NCBI RefSeq assembly: GCF_949628215.1
Contig: NC_134279.1
Location: 52,750,266 to 52,814,265 of the forward strand
Direction of reading: 5' to 3'
Origin: Phalacrocorax aristotelis
Taxonomy: Eukaryota > Chordata > Aves > Suliformes > Phalacrocoracidae
DNA length: 64,000 nucleotides
This document shows, piece by piece, positions 51,015 through 63,625 of this stretch. Position numbers and translations under genes: made by a program. The notes beneath the pieces were generated by a model that was not told the DNA's origin, searched no databases, and saw only the letters and a program-made list of their open reading frames with translations. Within the stretch, counting starts at the first letter, position 1, and every line of letters starts with the position of its first letter.

Positions 51015-52517
51015 TTAACCTTATGCACTGTAAATCATTTTACTGGCCTCAGGTAGCCTATTAATAATAACTAAAGGCAGGAATTTGCACATAACCTTTT
51101 GCAGAGCAGAGCCTTACGCTGGTTGTGCCGTCCCATATTCTGCTTCATCCACCCAGAATGGATGGCAGAATACCTGCACATCTGAGTGCTTGCATGGGAA
51201 GTCTGTATCATCTCTTCCTTGATGCAGGGCTGATTTCAAACTCTGAATTGGCTTTATAATTTATGGATTATGGATTATTTATAACATAAATTATGGATTA
51301 GTGATCATTTACCTTAGAAAATGTAGAAAGTGAAGAAATTACTTGTATTTTTGCTTCTCACCAAGTTCAGTTTAGCATTACATGTATGTCTGAAAATGTT
51401 TTATGCCTTTGAAGATCTCCGTGCCAGGGGTAATATTAAAATGCGCAGCCACAGTTACCTACACGTATCTAATTCGCCCAAGATGCACATCTCCGTAAGT
51501 TAAACAATAGCAGCACCACTGAAATACGTCAGCATGCAATCCATTACAAAAACACAATGAGAGAAGGAAAACAATAAATAAAAATGCACTGGTTCAAAAA
51601 GATGCTCTATAAGTAGCATATATAACTGAAATAAATGTATTGATATACTAGACTGACAACAAATTACAGAAATGAAACCCAACGCCCCTGGGGCCCATTA
51701 TGGGGTATTAAAAAATCCTGAGAGGACCTTTTCTATTGCTCATGGAGAGACTGCTGCATGTTTTTCTTATCTGTTTCTCGAGTTGCATGCTCAAAATCAT
51801 AAACTCTAGAAGCACACTTCACCTGAACAACTATATCAGCAGGGAATGTCATCCTGTGCACTACATCAACACAGCAGTGCTGCTGAAGTAATTCCGCTCC
51901 TTCTTTGCAAAAGAAAAGGAGCGGGTGACCTGACTCCCTGAGCTCTGGCTGCTCCCACTGACATTCAGTGGGAATGAAAATCCCGTTACAAATATTCATT
52001 AAGCAGTGAACACTCTGCAACGCTGAGGGCTCTATATGGATTTACAAAGGCAATACTTAGGTATTTCGAATTTTCTAAGGAAGGAAAAAAAATATTAACT
52101 AGTATGGCTTAGGATTGCTCCAGATCATTGCTTAGGACTCTTTGGCAACACACAGCATGTACTTCATTTTTAATTAATCAGGCGACCACAGAGAAACTTA
52201 TGATTTCTGCTGCAAATTCCCCCCACGCCTCTTAAAAGCTACCCTTCCTAACTGCTACGCCAAATTCAGCGCCAGCATCCGCGCCACTTCCCAGGTCTGC
52301 AAGCCGCGGCTCCGCTCAGTTGAGATGGGGAGGGGGGCGGGTGGGTAAAAAAATTAGTTAAATCTAGAAATCCTTCCGTCCCGGGGTGGGTCAGCGCCCC
52401 AGGGGCGACTCCCGGCTCGGCGTGCAGCGTTTTTAAGAGGATCATCTCAATTTGCAAAAAATCCACCGAGGCCAGCTCTCAGCGCCGCTTTTTTGGGGGG
52501 TGGTTTTAGGGTTTCTT

Positions 52518-52551
52518 CCCTCCTCTCCCCTCCCCCTCCCCCCCCCCCCCC
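52518..52551 (-). promoter_or_regulatory. G-run cluster, possible G-quadruplex
   Basis: On the - strand this reads as G14, G5, G4 and G3 runs separated by short A-containing loops. It meets the four-tract pattern for G-quadruplex formation. It lies just inside TRMT9B intron 1, about 110 bases after the predicted exon 1 donor. Confidence 0.5.
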
Positions 52552-52658
52552 AAGGCCAACCTGGGGCGGAAGGAGGAGGGGGGATGCCCTCTGCATCCCT
52601 CCCCCCCCTTCATAGCCCGGCCACCTTCCACCCCTCTCCCCTCCGCCCCGCTCCTTAC

Positions 52659-52950
52659 CTGCACCCGCGGGGAGGCGGCGGCTGCATCCCGCCGCGGAGG
52701 CGGTGCTTGGCCGGGCCGGGCCGCGGGGGTGGCCCCGGGCGAGGAGGCGAGGGGAGGGCTCCCCTCGCCCTCCCCTCGCTTCCTCGCCCGGGGCCACCCC
52801 CCGGTCGGCGGGTCCCGATCCCCCCCCTTTTCCCCTCAGGCAGGAGGAGGAGGCGGGGAAAAAAGGGCCGGGTTATCAATTCCCCTGTTAACTCTTCTCC
52901 TTGCGGTCTTGTCTCATCCTTTGGGCGTCTTCTGCGAGAAGATGAGGAGG
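52659..52950 (-). other. TRMT9B: Predicted TRMT9B non-coding exon 1 (5' end approximate)
   Basis: The - strand reads GGGTGCAG|GTAAGGAG with exon end at 52659, a near-perfect donor in the middle of the CpG island. Joining it to the acceptor at 40883 would place a non-coding leader in front of the ATG. The transcription start is not determined; 52950 is only a rough limit within the island. If this is right, the 35-base inverted repeat at 52725-52801 is part of the leader. Confidence 0.5.
52725..52801. repeat. GC-rich inverted repeat, 35-base arms, 7-base loop
   Basis: Left arm 52725-52759 and right arm 52767-52801 are reverse complements at 34 of 35 positions, separated by TCCCCTC. The arms begin GGGGGTGGCCCCGGGCGAGG and are almost entirely G+C. 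The one mismatch is a G-T pair on the + strand (C-A on the - strand). A transcript crossing it would fold into a very stable hairpin. Confidence 0.9.
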
Positions 52951-53050
52951 GTGGTGCTGATGGAGATGATGGGATGCTCCGTCAAAGGGGGTGTATGCGC
53001 GCTGGGGGAGGGGGGAGCAGCAGGGTCCCCGAGCTCCCCTAAACGGAGGT

Positions 53051-56000
53051 TGATGGGAGCCGTGCTGTCTCTGCTGGTGAGAAAAGCGGCCAAGGAGGAT
53101 TAGCCCTTGCTCATTTAAAGGTTAAGCTCAAAGCTAACCTTTGCGACTAGGTGCTGCCTGCAAGGCTGCCCATCCCGGGAGCGTGGAGGGTGTGTAATTC
53201 CCCCCCGCTACCTTCCAGCCCCAATTCCTGTTAAAGCAGTCTAAAAATGGCAAATTGTTTCTCTACTTTCACATATTTATAGGTGTTTATTACACAAGTA
53301 CACAGAACCCCAGCCATGCGCCAAGACCTCGATACTATTAGCACTATAAACACAAGCTAAAGAGATAGTCTTGTCCCAAGACCTTATAAATTATGTATAA
53401 CAGTTTACAGATAGAGAAGAATGCAATGAAACAATACAAGCCAGTATGACAGGCAGGGAACTCGACACAGCACAAAGTACTGAAGGTACTGAACTATTTA
53501 CATTTACGGGTAGCCTTTTGCTCAAATCAGCTTTGAAGGTACCTGGAGACAGGATTATGGGGAAATAGTGGGAACATGACTGTGTATTGATGGGATTTTC
53601 AAAACTGCCAAAATTACTCAGGAACATGCATTCCCCTTATTTTGACAATCCCACCTGAACTAAAAACAAAAAAGAAAAAACCAACAGTGACACAGGAAGA
53701 CTAGAAAAACTACACTGAAGACATGAACCTAATATTCTATTAAATATACCAAAGTCATGGAGTAACAATGAAGCTCTTGGTCTTTATTGTCAAGGCATTC
53801 AACAGGCAGGGCTGCTGGCTAAATCATAATTATCCCTCTTAACTCCTTCAAAGAGCTTTGACTGATCTATAAGACATGGCTGCCCTTTACAAACATTGCG
53901 TTGACTTGTCCCTGTTATTCCTTACTTCCACATACGTCTGCTAATTTAATTCTGTAATGTAGTGTCAGCTAAATTGACTGGTGCCAAAAAATCAGGGTCC
54001 CTAGTTCCCAGGTTCTCTCAGAGATCTTTTCTGCAAGGTGTCATCATATTTGCCTCATTCTGCCTTTGGGTACCAAGCTGTTTTCAGCAAAAAGGCTACA
54101 CATAACGGTTCATAGCTCAGCACCTGCAGTTACTTCGTACCTGAGTTTCCTAAAAATTCCTCAAGTGTGAATACCATCCGGTCCATATTATTTGTTGACA
54201 TAATTATTGACTTGTAAAAGCTCTTCAGTTTGAAACAATTGCCTCAAATTTAACCTTCCTTGAAAAAGATTCTGATGTAGACTCTCTTAAAACTCTCCCG
54301 TGGTGAATTCACGCAGCCTTTCCCCTTACAACCTAATTTTTTCTGGACGCTCTTCAAAACCATGATTATCTACTGGTCCTATAGATTCTCTGGCAGACTT
54401 TCTGCTTCTGATGAATCTGAATTAAATGTTAGTCATGTTGCTTAATGCACTCTAGGAAAAAAACTACAGGTATTAACGTCTCAGCACAGTATACAAATTT
54501 AAGCAGAGTAAAAATAGAATACTTTTTCCTTTGAAGTACTATGTATCTACAGTTACATAATAAATTGCAGTCCTTAACAAGCCTTCCTCTCTAAACAATT
54601 AAAAGACCTCATCGAGATCAATTTTTTCTATATTAAAAAGGATTTACGTCCTTTAATTTAATTAAGTGGCCAAAGGTTGGGAAAGCTAGAAGGCTACCCA
54701 CAAAACGTTAATTAAGACCTCTTGTCCATGTGCATTGCAACACTGTACTTAATTACAAGCTTGTCTGCAGAATACCAGGCTCCATTTGGAACATTTGAAA
54801 TTATGTAGTGGCAGGCATGTGAGACTGGCTAATCACGCCTCCTCCTGTCTTCCCATCCATTTATTCCGTTACTTTCTAGGCTCTCTTTTCATCCCTTATC
54901 ATCTCTCATGTGGAAATTTCTCTCTCCCTGGTCTGTCTGAAATTCTTACCCTTAGATAAGCACTTTAGTAGTGAATCAGGTAAAGGGTTTTACCATAGGG
55001 TCACAGAGGTCACTAATTATGCCTTCAAAAGTTACTTGTGACTTTTCTCCAAAGGTAAGAAAAAATGAAAAGAAAAGGAAGGAAAACAAAGACAGGAGGA
55101 AAGAGAGTGAAAAACAAGGAAACAAAAGTTTACAGGTTGAGGCAGAAGGCAAATAAGGAATTGATGTCGGTCTTCATGACATCATAGAGCTTCCTTTTTG
55201 CAAAGGATCAGCTCTCAAACTACAAGCTTTACAGAGAGAGACAGTTGCAGATGAAAGCAAAAAGAAGGCATTAAGTTGCCTGATATCTTGGAGGGGAAGG
55301 ATCATACTGATTTATAAATAGTGCTGCACTGTCTCAGTAGACATTCTGGAAAATTAATTATTTTTAAAAAAAATTTGTGACAAAAACTCTGCTTTCTATC
55401 TGCTTCTCTCGGAAGAAGGCCTCACCAGTCAAAGCCATTGTTTCCTCTCTGCGCTAAGTATTAGAAAGAAGAAACACTTTTCAGAGGATTATTTTCTATG
55501 GAGATGCTTGAGATGTAATCATGAGCTAATAAATTACATCTTTGGTTGGTGAATTTGGTCTTCGCATAGAATTATAATGTTACCTTCAAACTGTAATGTT
55601 CCTTGAAAAAGTTTTCCAGCAGAACTAACAAAAATTGGAACCAGTGGTTTTTGTGACATTATCAGTAAGTTAGCATTATTACAGTGGACTAAAAACAGTA
55701 TTTCCACTTAATGGGAAATTTTAGACCTGAAACAGGCCAAAGCAATAACTATTCAATATTATTTTCTTCTGGCACACAAAATTTTAAAGAAAATTTGAGC
55801 TAGAAAAGCATACTCTTTCCTAAATGAAGTGGGGTCTCTGAAGGCTTAAGTTTCCCAGTGAAACTAAGTATAAGCATATTTTGTTTGCTAGTCAATCTCA
55901 ATATCATAAAATTCACATTTTCAAAAGAAGTGGCTAAAAATGGTAGCTACTCTCCTGAGTGCTTCAGTCTAAATTTAGAGAGTTCCTGACCCTTTCCCAT

Positions 56001-59000
56001 ACATTTTCTCTGCAATCACTGGCACTAGAAACTTGATTTCTTAAATAAAAATACAATTCTCAATTTCTTATTTGCTTCCAGGAGTGTTAATAATAAAAAT
56101 ATCCTCAAAATTGTGATAATACTGTGTGCTGAGCCATGCTGCAGGGTATAATGGTTTTGCCTTGAATAGGATAAGAAAGCAGACCTAATTTATTGAAGGC
56201 AGGGCATGTTACAGTCCAGTAAAATTAAACACTCATGACTTCAAGGACATAACTGTGCAGATATTTTTTCACATGGGCTTAATATGCAGGCAAGCTTATA
56301 TTGTGGGAGATTTTTAATGTGTGGCCTTCATAAGCTACCACACAGAGCTGCTGTGGGGATTAACTAGTTAAGATTCGTAAAGTACTTTGAAGATTATAAG
56401 GCATTAAGTTGCATAAGTGCTAAGCACTATTATTTAATACATAAGTATTATAAACAAGCTTTATAGGACAAGTCATATTCACCTCACTAGTATGAGTCTT
56501 TGTGCTTTCAATATAGTTGTTGCAAGAGGTAAAGGAAGCAGAACTGACCACAAGAGAGTGAAATTCCTTTCATGTTTCACTATCAGAGACTAAAGTGAGA
56601 TACCGCTGTAATGGTGTTGCAGAAAATTTAATTGAAAAATAATTATTACAAAATGAAAATATATTATTATGAAATGCAACAATAGATCCAAGAAATTTAC
56701 ATTAAAAAGCAGGGCTCCTTAAGGTGCCAGTTCTGCCATCCTTACTTAATCTATATCCTATCTTATCCAAGCAGACCCACTGACTATTCTCCAGAAAGTA
56801 CAACTCCAAACCCCAAATCCACAGGTGGACAAAATACATCAATTATATCAGCTGAAATTGTTGCCAAGTTACTGTAAGGATGGGTAAAATCTGTACACCT
56901 GGAAGTTGTACTTCATATATATATATTTTAGCTTTGACTTAAATCAATTAAAAATTATTTGAGTCAAAATTTTGGAAGAAAGACGAACACAGAGGGACGG
57001 TTGTCTTTATCAGTCAGATTGAGAACACCTTTTTTTGATTCAGTTTCTTTGCTGAGCTTCATTTTGGTATCAACCTTCCTCTCCCTTGTTTTGTAACATC
57101 AGCTTTCAGTAGCAGAAGCAGTTGTTGGGTTTTTTTGTGGTAGGGAAGGGACAGGGTGTTTGTTAATAAAATAACAATGCCAAACAGAAACAACGTGACA
57201 TAATTTTGTGTCTAACTGTGCTGCAGACAGGGGAACACGAGTGTTTCAGGACTGCTGACATCCATGCACTATAGATGGTAGGGCAGCATATTGTCAGTCC
57301 CTGAGGTGCATCCCAGTATCCTAAGACCCTGTTTGGCATGCAGGGAAGGAGAGCTGCATTTATCTACCTTACAAGGACTAATTATTATTCAATGGCGGTC
57401 TCCTTGCAGGACAAAGCACTCAGATAGCACTTAAATTTCTTGCCTTTGCACAAGTGCTGCAGACATTTCACAAGGACAGGCTTTTGAAGTATATGCACTT
57501 CCTCTCTGTGGCTAAGAATAAAGATTACTTTCCTATAATGTTTTGACATTTTGATCTGAATTGAAGCATATAATAAAAATGCACTTCACTGAATGTCTCC
57601 AGTATGAACTGAAATTCAGCTTTAGAGACAAGTAAAGGTAAAAGAGGGCAAACAGAGAGTGAATAGTGCCCTTGTACAATAAACACAGATCCTTGCCATT
57701 TCCTGGGTCAAGGAAGTTGCAGGCCTTTAATGCTCCTACTTCTCTTTGGAAAGCATAAACTTTGCTTACCCTATTAAGTTAATAATTGTGCCACAGGAGA
57801 TCAAATTATTTGTCCCAAAACTCACATTAAGTCCATTAAAAAGACATAGGTCAACTTAGCTTTCTAAACACTGACCCCCATCCCAGACCACTTTAGGCAT
57901 TCAACTCAGAAACAGCTTAAAACAGACTAGAACAGCACAGTGCACATTGTCAGAGAAAATATTTGTCTACATATGGTGCCAACTTTGACTCTATGCACTC
58001 TGTTAACAGGGTCTTACCAGTCTTTTGACCAGCTGTCCCAGGAGATGTGGGAAACTGGAATTAGTATACTTCATTCAGACTCAGCTCCTTAAGATCCAAA
58101 GTGTTCCCGCAGCAATTCGGGGCTTCTTTGTTCTCATCAGGTTTTATAGGTTTTCCAAACCTTTATCTGAGGCTCCACTCACCTCCGCAGTTGCGCTCCC
58201 ACCTCAGTGTCACAGCTAAAGCAAGAAAAGCAACTCAGCTGTAACGTTCTTTTCTTTTGCCTTTTCAGGAATCTTTTTCTTGGATTTCCTTAGTCCTTTC
58301 TGTTTTGCTTAGAGTCTTAAATTGTACAATGGCAGCTACTCATTATTCATTTTAGATTCAAATTATGGGTTACTCACGCTGTTGCTCATACCAACAGTAA
58401 ACTGCTTGACCTGCAGTGGTATTCTTAATGCTTATTTTGGCAGAGGTTAAATTGTATTTCTGAAAGGGCAGATATTTACCAGGTACATTACAAATCTAGT
58501 TAGAATTTGAAAAAAAATACAGCTAGGAGTTACTGGGCTTGAAAGATACAATGGCTGCTATCGATTTCATGTACTGTGCCGACCATGACAAACACAGTTT
58601 GGAAATAGGTGTATGTGGCTCAGTTTTCATGTGATTTTAGTATATTGAGTGAGACCAAAACTCTGTAAAAATAGAACAGTTAACAAATAGTTTTGAATGT
58701 TGCTTAAAACCAGTGTCTGGTGTACAGGACAGAAAGAAATATAATAAGTGAGCATCCCACCAGTCCCTCCATGCAATGGATCACGCACCACTAAACGCCA
58801 GTGCATATGTGTCATGCTGGCAGTAGCCGCATGCAGCTAGATGGTAGACAGTATTGAAAGATGGTATGTCCACAGCCTCCCCATACTCACAGTGGAACAA
58901 GAACCATTACAAGAAGACCGTGTGCATTTTTAAAATGTTTTTCTTTCTTCAGATGGCAGATGAGTTCAGAGTATGCTGGGCCTCAGAAATTTCTCTTCTT

Positions 59001-59872
59001 CATTACAGGCAATAGCTCCCCTACAGCTTTCCCTCCCAAGAAAACGCATGCTAACAGGGGACTCACTGCAGTCGCAGGGGGCAGTAAGCACTGAGTTGCT
59101 ACCCTGCTGGCTACAGCTTTCTCAGGTGGTGATTTTAGTACTGGGAAAGGAAATTATGGAACTAACTGGATTTTGAAGGGAGTTGCCTTGTAATTTCAGC
59201 TGGGTCTTTACCAGAGGTTTCCCCTTGTTGTCAACACTTTTTTTCTCTTTTTAGAACAAATCATAGTTCTGAATTTTACATCCCATTTTGAAAATGCACC
59301 TTGTTTAGTTTACTAAAGCTGTAGCTTCACTTTTCTTGTTTCTCTGAAGTGAGATCCTAATACGAGTAAGATCACCGAAAGCACATAACAGAAATCTAAT
59401 AGACTTTGAAATGGTTAACTATTTTAGACTTACCCACCAAGCTCCCTTTCTGAGGACTTTCAGATTTCTCCTTTGGAAGCAAACCGTTGTTACACTAATG
59501 CCACTGGCAGGGAGGAGAAGTTAGCAGTTCTCTGTTGATCTCACTTGAAGCTTTTGGGCCTTGAGAGAGTGACCACTGGCAGGAAAAGCACCTGACATGA
59601 GGAATAGAAAGATGTGGTTAAAACATAGTCCCTCCAAAATCTTTAAATCAAAAAGATGTGTAAAATGTTCTTCTTGAGCACTAGTAGACTTTAGGTTAGC
59701 AACTCCATGTTTTGACAAGAATTAAAACAAAGATCTGAAAGGAAATGGCTGATCTGTATCAGGGAGGGACACGGAAGTTAGAGGACTGAGGTATGCTACG
59801 CTGCATTCAAACCAATGAATCAAACAGGCCACAGCACGCCTACTCCCTGGCCATGATGCTGAGTGTTATTGC
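53051..59872. other. Intergenic region upstream of TRMT9B
   Basis: About 6.8 kb of AT-rich DNA with no recognised gene or element. A purine-rich stretch at about 55055-55130 and a short (AT)n at about 56918-56930 are low-complexity. Open frames are short and without context. Confidence 0.6.
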
Positions 59873-60005
59873 ATGGGACAGGGAGCAGGGAACCACCTTT
59901 TAGGAAAAATCCCCAGCCTGTGCTGTCCTCTGAGTCAAGCTCAGGAATTGGCTGGTGAAATCCTAACGGGCATCTGCCAGAATATTGCAGGAAGCATGCT
60001 AACAG
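59873..60005 (+). other. Candidate exon with open frame (unannotated transcript?)
   Basis: Starts at an ATG and stays open for 44 codons plus one base (MGQGAGNHLLGKIPSLCC..., then QELAGEILTGICQNIAGSM), ending at donor ACAG|GTAAAC. If joined to 60231 the frame continues without a stop. I recognise no family. The 5' boundary is only the ATG: no strong acceptor was seen, so it may be a first exon. It lies about 7 kb upstream of TRMT9B on the opposite strand. Confidence 0.25.
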
Positions 60006-60230
60006 GTAAACAGTTTGGACAATTGGAGCTCAGTGGTGGAGTCCAAGCCCCTATTTTTTTTTAATCCTTGCCAGTATAGATGTAGACTTAGGTCCCGTTT
60101 ACCTGAAAAGAATCCCATGCCCTGCTATCCTGGGCAGTGGCTTCTCTGATATGTCTTCAGCTCAGGCATGCCCACCCCTCACAAACAAAAGCTGTGTAAA
60201 ATATGCTATAAAACAGATTTTTCTTTCCAG

Positions 60231-60313
60231 AGCCAATGGAAGCGACTAAGTCAATTGCTAATGGCCTTAACGAGAGACGACAAGCTCTGAAAGCGGCTCA
60301 CTCATTGAAAACA
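60231..60313 (+). other. Candidate internal exon with strong splice sites
   Basis: An 83-base block between TTTTTCTTTCCAG and A|GTAAGT, both close to consensus. Spliced to 60005 the first AG completes Glu, and the frame reads PMEATKSIANGLNERRQALK and then AAHSLKT, an alanine- and charge-rich helix-like peptide, ending in phase 0. The block is less AT-rich than its surroundings. A good acceptor (TTTTTCTGTTCTAAACAG) at 61553 would add only TQPVLII before a stop. It could be a small protein, a long non-coding RNA, or a chance pair of sites. Confidence 0.3.
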
Positions 60314-61134
60314 GTAAGTTTGTTGAAAACCAGGAGGCGGAAATGGAGGTGGATTAAAGCTATTGCTACGTGCTTAAAAGAACAGCGTGGTGAAAAGAAT
60401 GTTCCCGCTCTACTTTCCTTTTTTGTACAGATAGAAAATATGTTTCTGCTTGTATAGCATTATGATCATGTATCATTCATGATCCTTACAGCTACCTCAT
60501 TACTATCTTCATACCTTCTCTGAATATGCTTACACAGTAAGTTGTTTTGCTTCTACCCATTTAACCACTACCAATCCCACCTGTCACATAGCTGTGCACT
60601 AGTTCTGCATCCACAATGCAGATTTTTAGAGCTTGATAAGCACATCCCTGCACTTACACTTGCGTAACATATACAATTCGCCCTAAATCAGACAAATGGA
60701 TGCTGCTGAGCCATCTGTTTGAAGATATGTTTAGTTATATAACCTGAGCTACAAGTATGTCCTCACAGATTAAGATATCTCAGTTTAGACAGCTACAGAG
60801 AGGGGCCTGTGCACCTGAAACATCCCCACAAGACTGGCAAATACAATGCAGGAACTGTTCAGGACCCTCGCCCTTGTGCAGCAGTTCAGTGTCACAGATG
60901 GCATTGAAGTCAATACTATAACATTGAAGTGAGCTCTAGGATCTTCATTTGAGTGAATATCTAAGATCCCTTTAGTTATGACATCTACTCAGACCTATTC
61001 AGCTGGAATTCAGAAAGCAGATCAGATGGCAAAATATAGGCATGCTTGGATTTATGATTCCTATCCTGTCCAAAAAAACCATATGTTCTTTTTGGTTAAT
61101 TCAGGGTAAGAATCACAGGACCAGAGTCTGTCCC

Positions 61135-61166
61135 CAAATTTGCACATGCAAATTTGCACATGCAAA
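61135..61166 (+). repeat. 14-bp tandem duplication
   Basis: CAAATTTGCACATG occurs twice in a row and is followed by the start of a third, altered copy. The unit contains ATTTGCA, an octamer-like motif, and ATGCAAAT appears across the junction. Confidence 0.85.
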
Positions 61167-63588
61167 ATGTGAGATGCCCACTGAGATTCTTGTGTTGCTT
61201 TAATAAAGGCTTACAAGCAGCCCAGCTAGAAACTTGACTTGCTTTCCTCGGTGTGCTACACACAGATTAACTTTACATATTTGTGGAAGCATGTAATTTG
61301 TTGGGTTTTAATATAATTTTACCCATCTATACTGCAGCATTAGTAGTTCACTTGTATTACTGCACAGTTTGCTTTATATAATTTGTTAATTTATAATATT
61401 AGAAACAAATGTTCATCAGAAATTTTCAGTGCTCTTCTCCGAGAGTCATGATATTTTGCCTAGTTTCTGTTTGGTATTGTTACAAATGAAATGTTTTTGC
61501 TTTGTATATATGTCTCACTTGTTCATTTCACTGTATTTTTCTGTTCTAAACAGACTCAACCTGTACTCATCATCTAAGCATCTGAATCACTTTTCAAGCA
61601 TACAAGGAGTACAGCATCAGCCAGCAGTCCCACATTTCTGCCTTGTCTATTTTGCTCTACTCTTGCACCCCAACCTCATAGCTGAGACTGGAGATGAGTT
61701 TCGTGGACACTCCAGCCCAAAAGGCATGCTATCCCAGGATGTAGCAGGTGGATTCAGCACTACGGCAGCAACATATGGTGTGTCACACATTTTAAGCATA
61801 CCCTAAATTCTCTAAAACCTTTCCATGAGCATGGGTGACCTTATTCAGGAGTCTTGCAAGAAAGTTGTCCTCTTGTGGAAGAAGAACATGTGAACAAACC
61901 CTTCCAGAAATCGTGCTGGTGTGCAGTTAGGACATACAGTTGTCAAGATCACAGAATCACCCTAAGGTAGATGCAAATCGTACATTCTGCTATGTACAGG
62001 CCTAGATCAAATATGACTGACTGGCTGGTCTCAATGAAGGCAACATATATTTCTAAGATGACTGTACACAGGAAAACGGAAACAGGTTCCTGCATTACTC
62101 CTCCAAGCCCCAGGAGTTTGATTTTATTTCTGTTTTACTCCTGAGGATTTTCAGGGCTCTGCAGAAAAAAATGATATTTCAGCAATGGTTATCTGTTTGT
62201 CTACTCTGAGTAGGAGAGATGGCAAGTTTTGAAAGAATTTGCTTTGCTCAGAGAAAATATTATTGGTCTAAAACACAAACCACTTGTTGGTCGGTGGCAG
62301 GCACCTTCTTCATGCAACACTCTCTGCTCTTAGTGACCATTATCTTGATAGGAGATCCCTGATCTCCAGGGAGCAGACTGTACATTCTCAGTCCAAGGCT
62401 GCCACTGCTGTAGGATACTGAAAGATAAGGAGGGACAGGGACAAGATTTTCACTCATGGAGAGGCCCTTCTAATCAACACTGTAGCCTTCATAACATCTT
62501 CATAAAGGAAGCCACAGCTAGCAAATTTTTATTCTAGCTGCAGGGAAGTTTTATCCACCTGGTCCCAGTTTGGTCAGTAACATGCCACTGTTGTGCTGCT
62601 TCACTGATTACCTTTGCTGCCACAACGGAAATATAAGTGCAAGTGTTCATATCTAGCCGAGCTTCCTGTTAGAGTTAACAAGGCTGCATGGAGAGGAAGA
62701 CAACATCAAAAAAGCACAAGATCATCAGCCAAGAGGAGGAGAACTGCCATTCCTGTGACAACCAGAGCACCTTCTCTCAGAACTAAAATGCAATATCTGA
62801 TACCTCCATCTACCTGTAGCTTCTTCTTACACAAGCAGTCCCATCTTAGCAGGAAATGCCTCAAATCAGCATGCAGCCAAGGACAAGTCATGAGCTATAA
62901 AACTCAATTACAGAACTGGGTGTATTCCTTTTTACTTATGCATGTAACTCTGATGACTATGCTCACTTCTATGGCAAGGAGCAACTCTTTACCATCTGGA
63001 GTCAGGTAAACAATTCATTTAAATATCTTTGAATATTTGATATTTTGTACAAAGTCTGGCAGAGAGTATCTGAAATATAAACTGTGTTACGTTTGTATTG
63101 GTTATTGCTTTCTCTCTTAAGAGGGCTTTATTTGTAAATATTTTCATTTTCCTTTATCTCAGTTCTTTCAAAATTATAACACCTCTATATTAGAAGATTC
63201 TCTCCCTAGAATTTCAAATTTAAATACAATGAAGGCGATATAGCCCTTTGAGTTTTTCTCCAGCCCATACAAATTCTCAAGCCTAACATCTAAAGAGCTG
63301 TTCCTTTTGGCAACATTGAAACATTTCAGGTTATTAGCCTTCTCATTCCAGGAATTTCAGAGAAGTGATTTTAGCAAATTAAATCCCATAAGCACAAATC
63401 AAAAGATATTTGATTCACCATGTTGGTAAAGTTTTAAACGATGAATGGAGCATTCTGTTTACTTCCATTATCAATAATTTTAATTTGTTAAGAATTTAAG
63501 AGAATACTAGCAGACTCTTTCCTTAGCAGTTTATTTGCCAATATTTTTATATAAAAGTAGGATCTTATAGATTCCTATTTTATTTCTC

Positions 63589-63625
63589 TTTTTTTTTTAC
63601 AAAAAAAAAAAAAAAAAAAAAAAAA
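63589..63625 (+). repeat. T10-AC-A25 homopolymer pair
   Basis: Ten T (63589-63598), AC, then twenty-five A (63601-63625). The two complementary runs could fold on themselves. The A25 run may be the tail of a retroposed sequence, but no body was recognised to its left. Confidence 0.85.

Larger units (their letters stand above)
40883..52658 (-). other. TRMT9B: TRMT9B intron 1, about 11.8 kb
   Basis: Intron between the predicted CpG-island first exon and the ATG exon. AT-rich; it holds two old CR1-like relics (47.45-48.53 and 48.77-49.20 kb), a 17-base tandem duplication and assorted short repeats. Further non-coding exons of TRMT9B could lie here unseen. Confidence 0.65.
52260..53050 (-). promoter_or_regulatory. 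TRMT9B: CpG island promoter of TRMT9B
   Basis: An abrupt GC- and CpG-rich block in an otherwise AT-rich window, densest at 52640-52830. It sits at the 5' end of TRMT9B, contains the predicted first-exon donor, and has no TATA box that I could place, as expected of a dispersed CpG-island promoter. The long GC-rich open frames on both strands (for example 52452-53042 and 52447-52797) are composition artefacts. A divergent + strand transcript from this island is possible but unsupported. Confidence 0.8.

Noticed and set aside
51733..52020. 95-codon - strand open frame next to the CpG island, with an internal CAG|GTGAAG
   Set aside because: Protein-like in places, but no family is recognised, no clear acceptor-donor pair keeps the frame, and the length is within chance.
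52452..53103. Long open frames (up to 196 codons) on both strands in the GC-rich island
   Set aside because: Pro/Gly/Arg-rich products appear in several frames at once, as expected where GC content removes stops. No domain is seen, and the region behaves as a CpG-island promoter.
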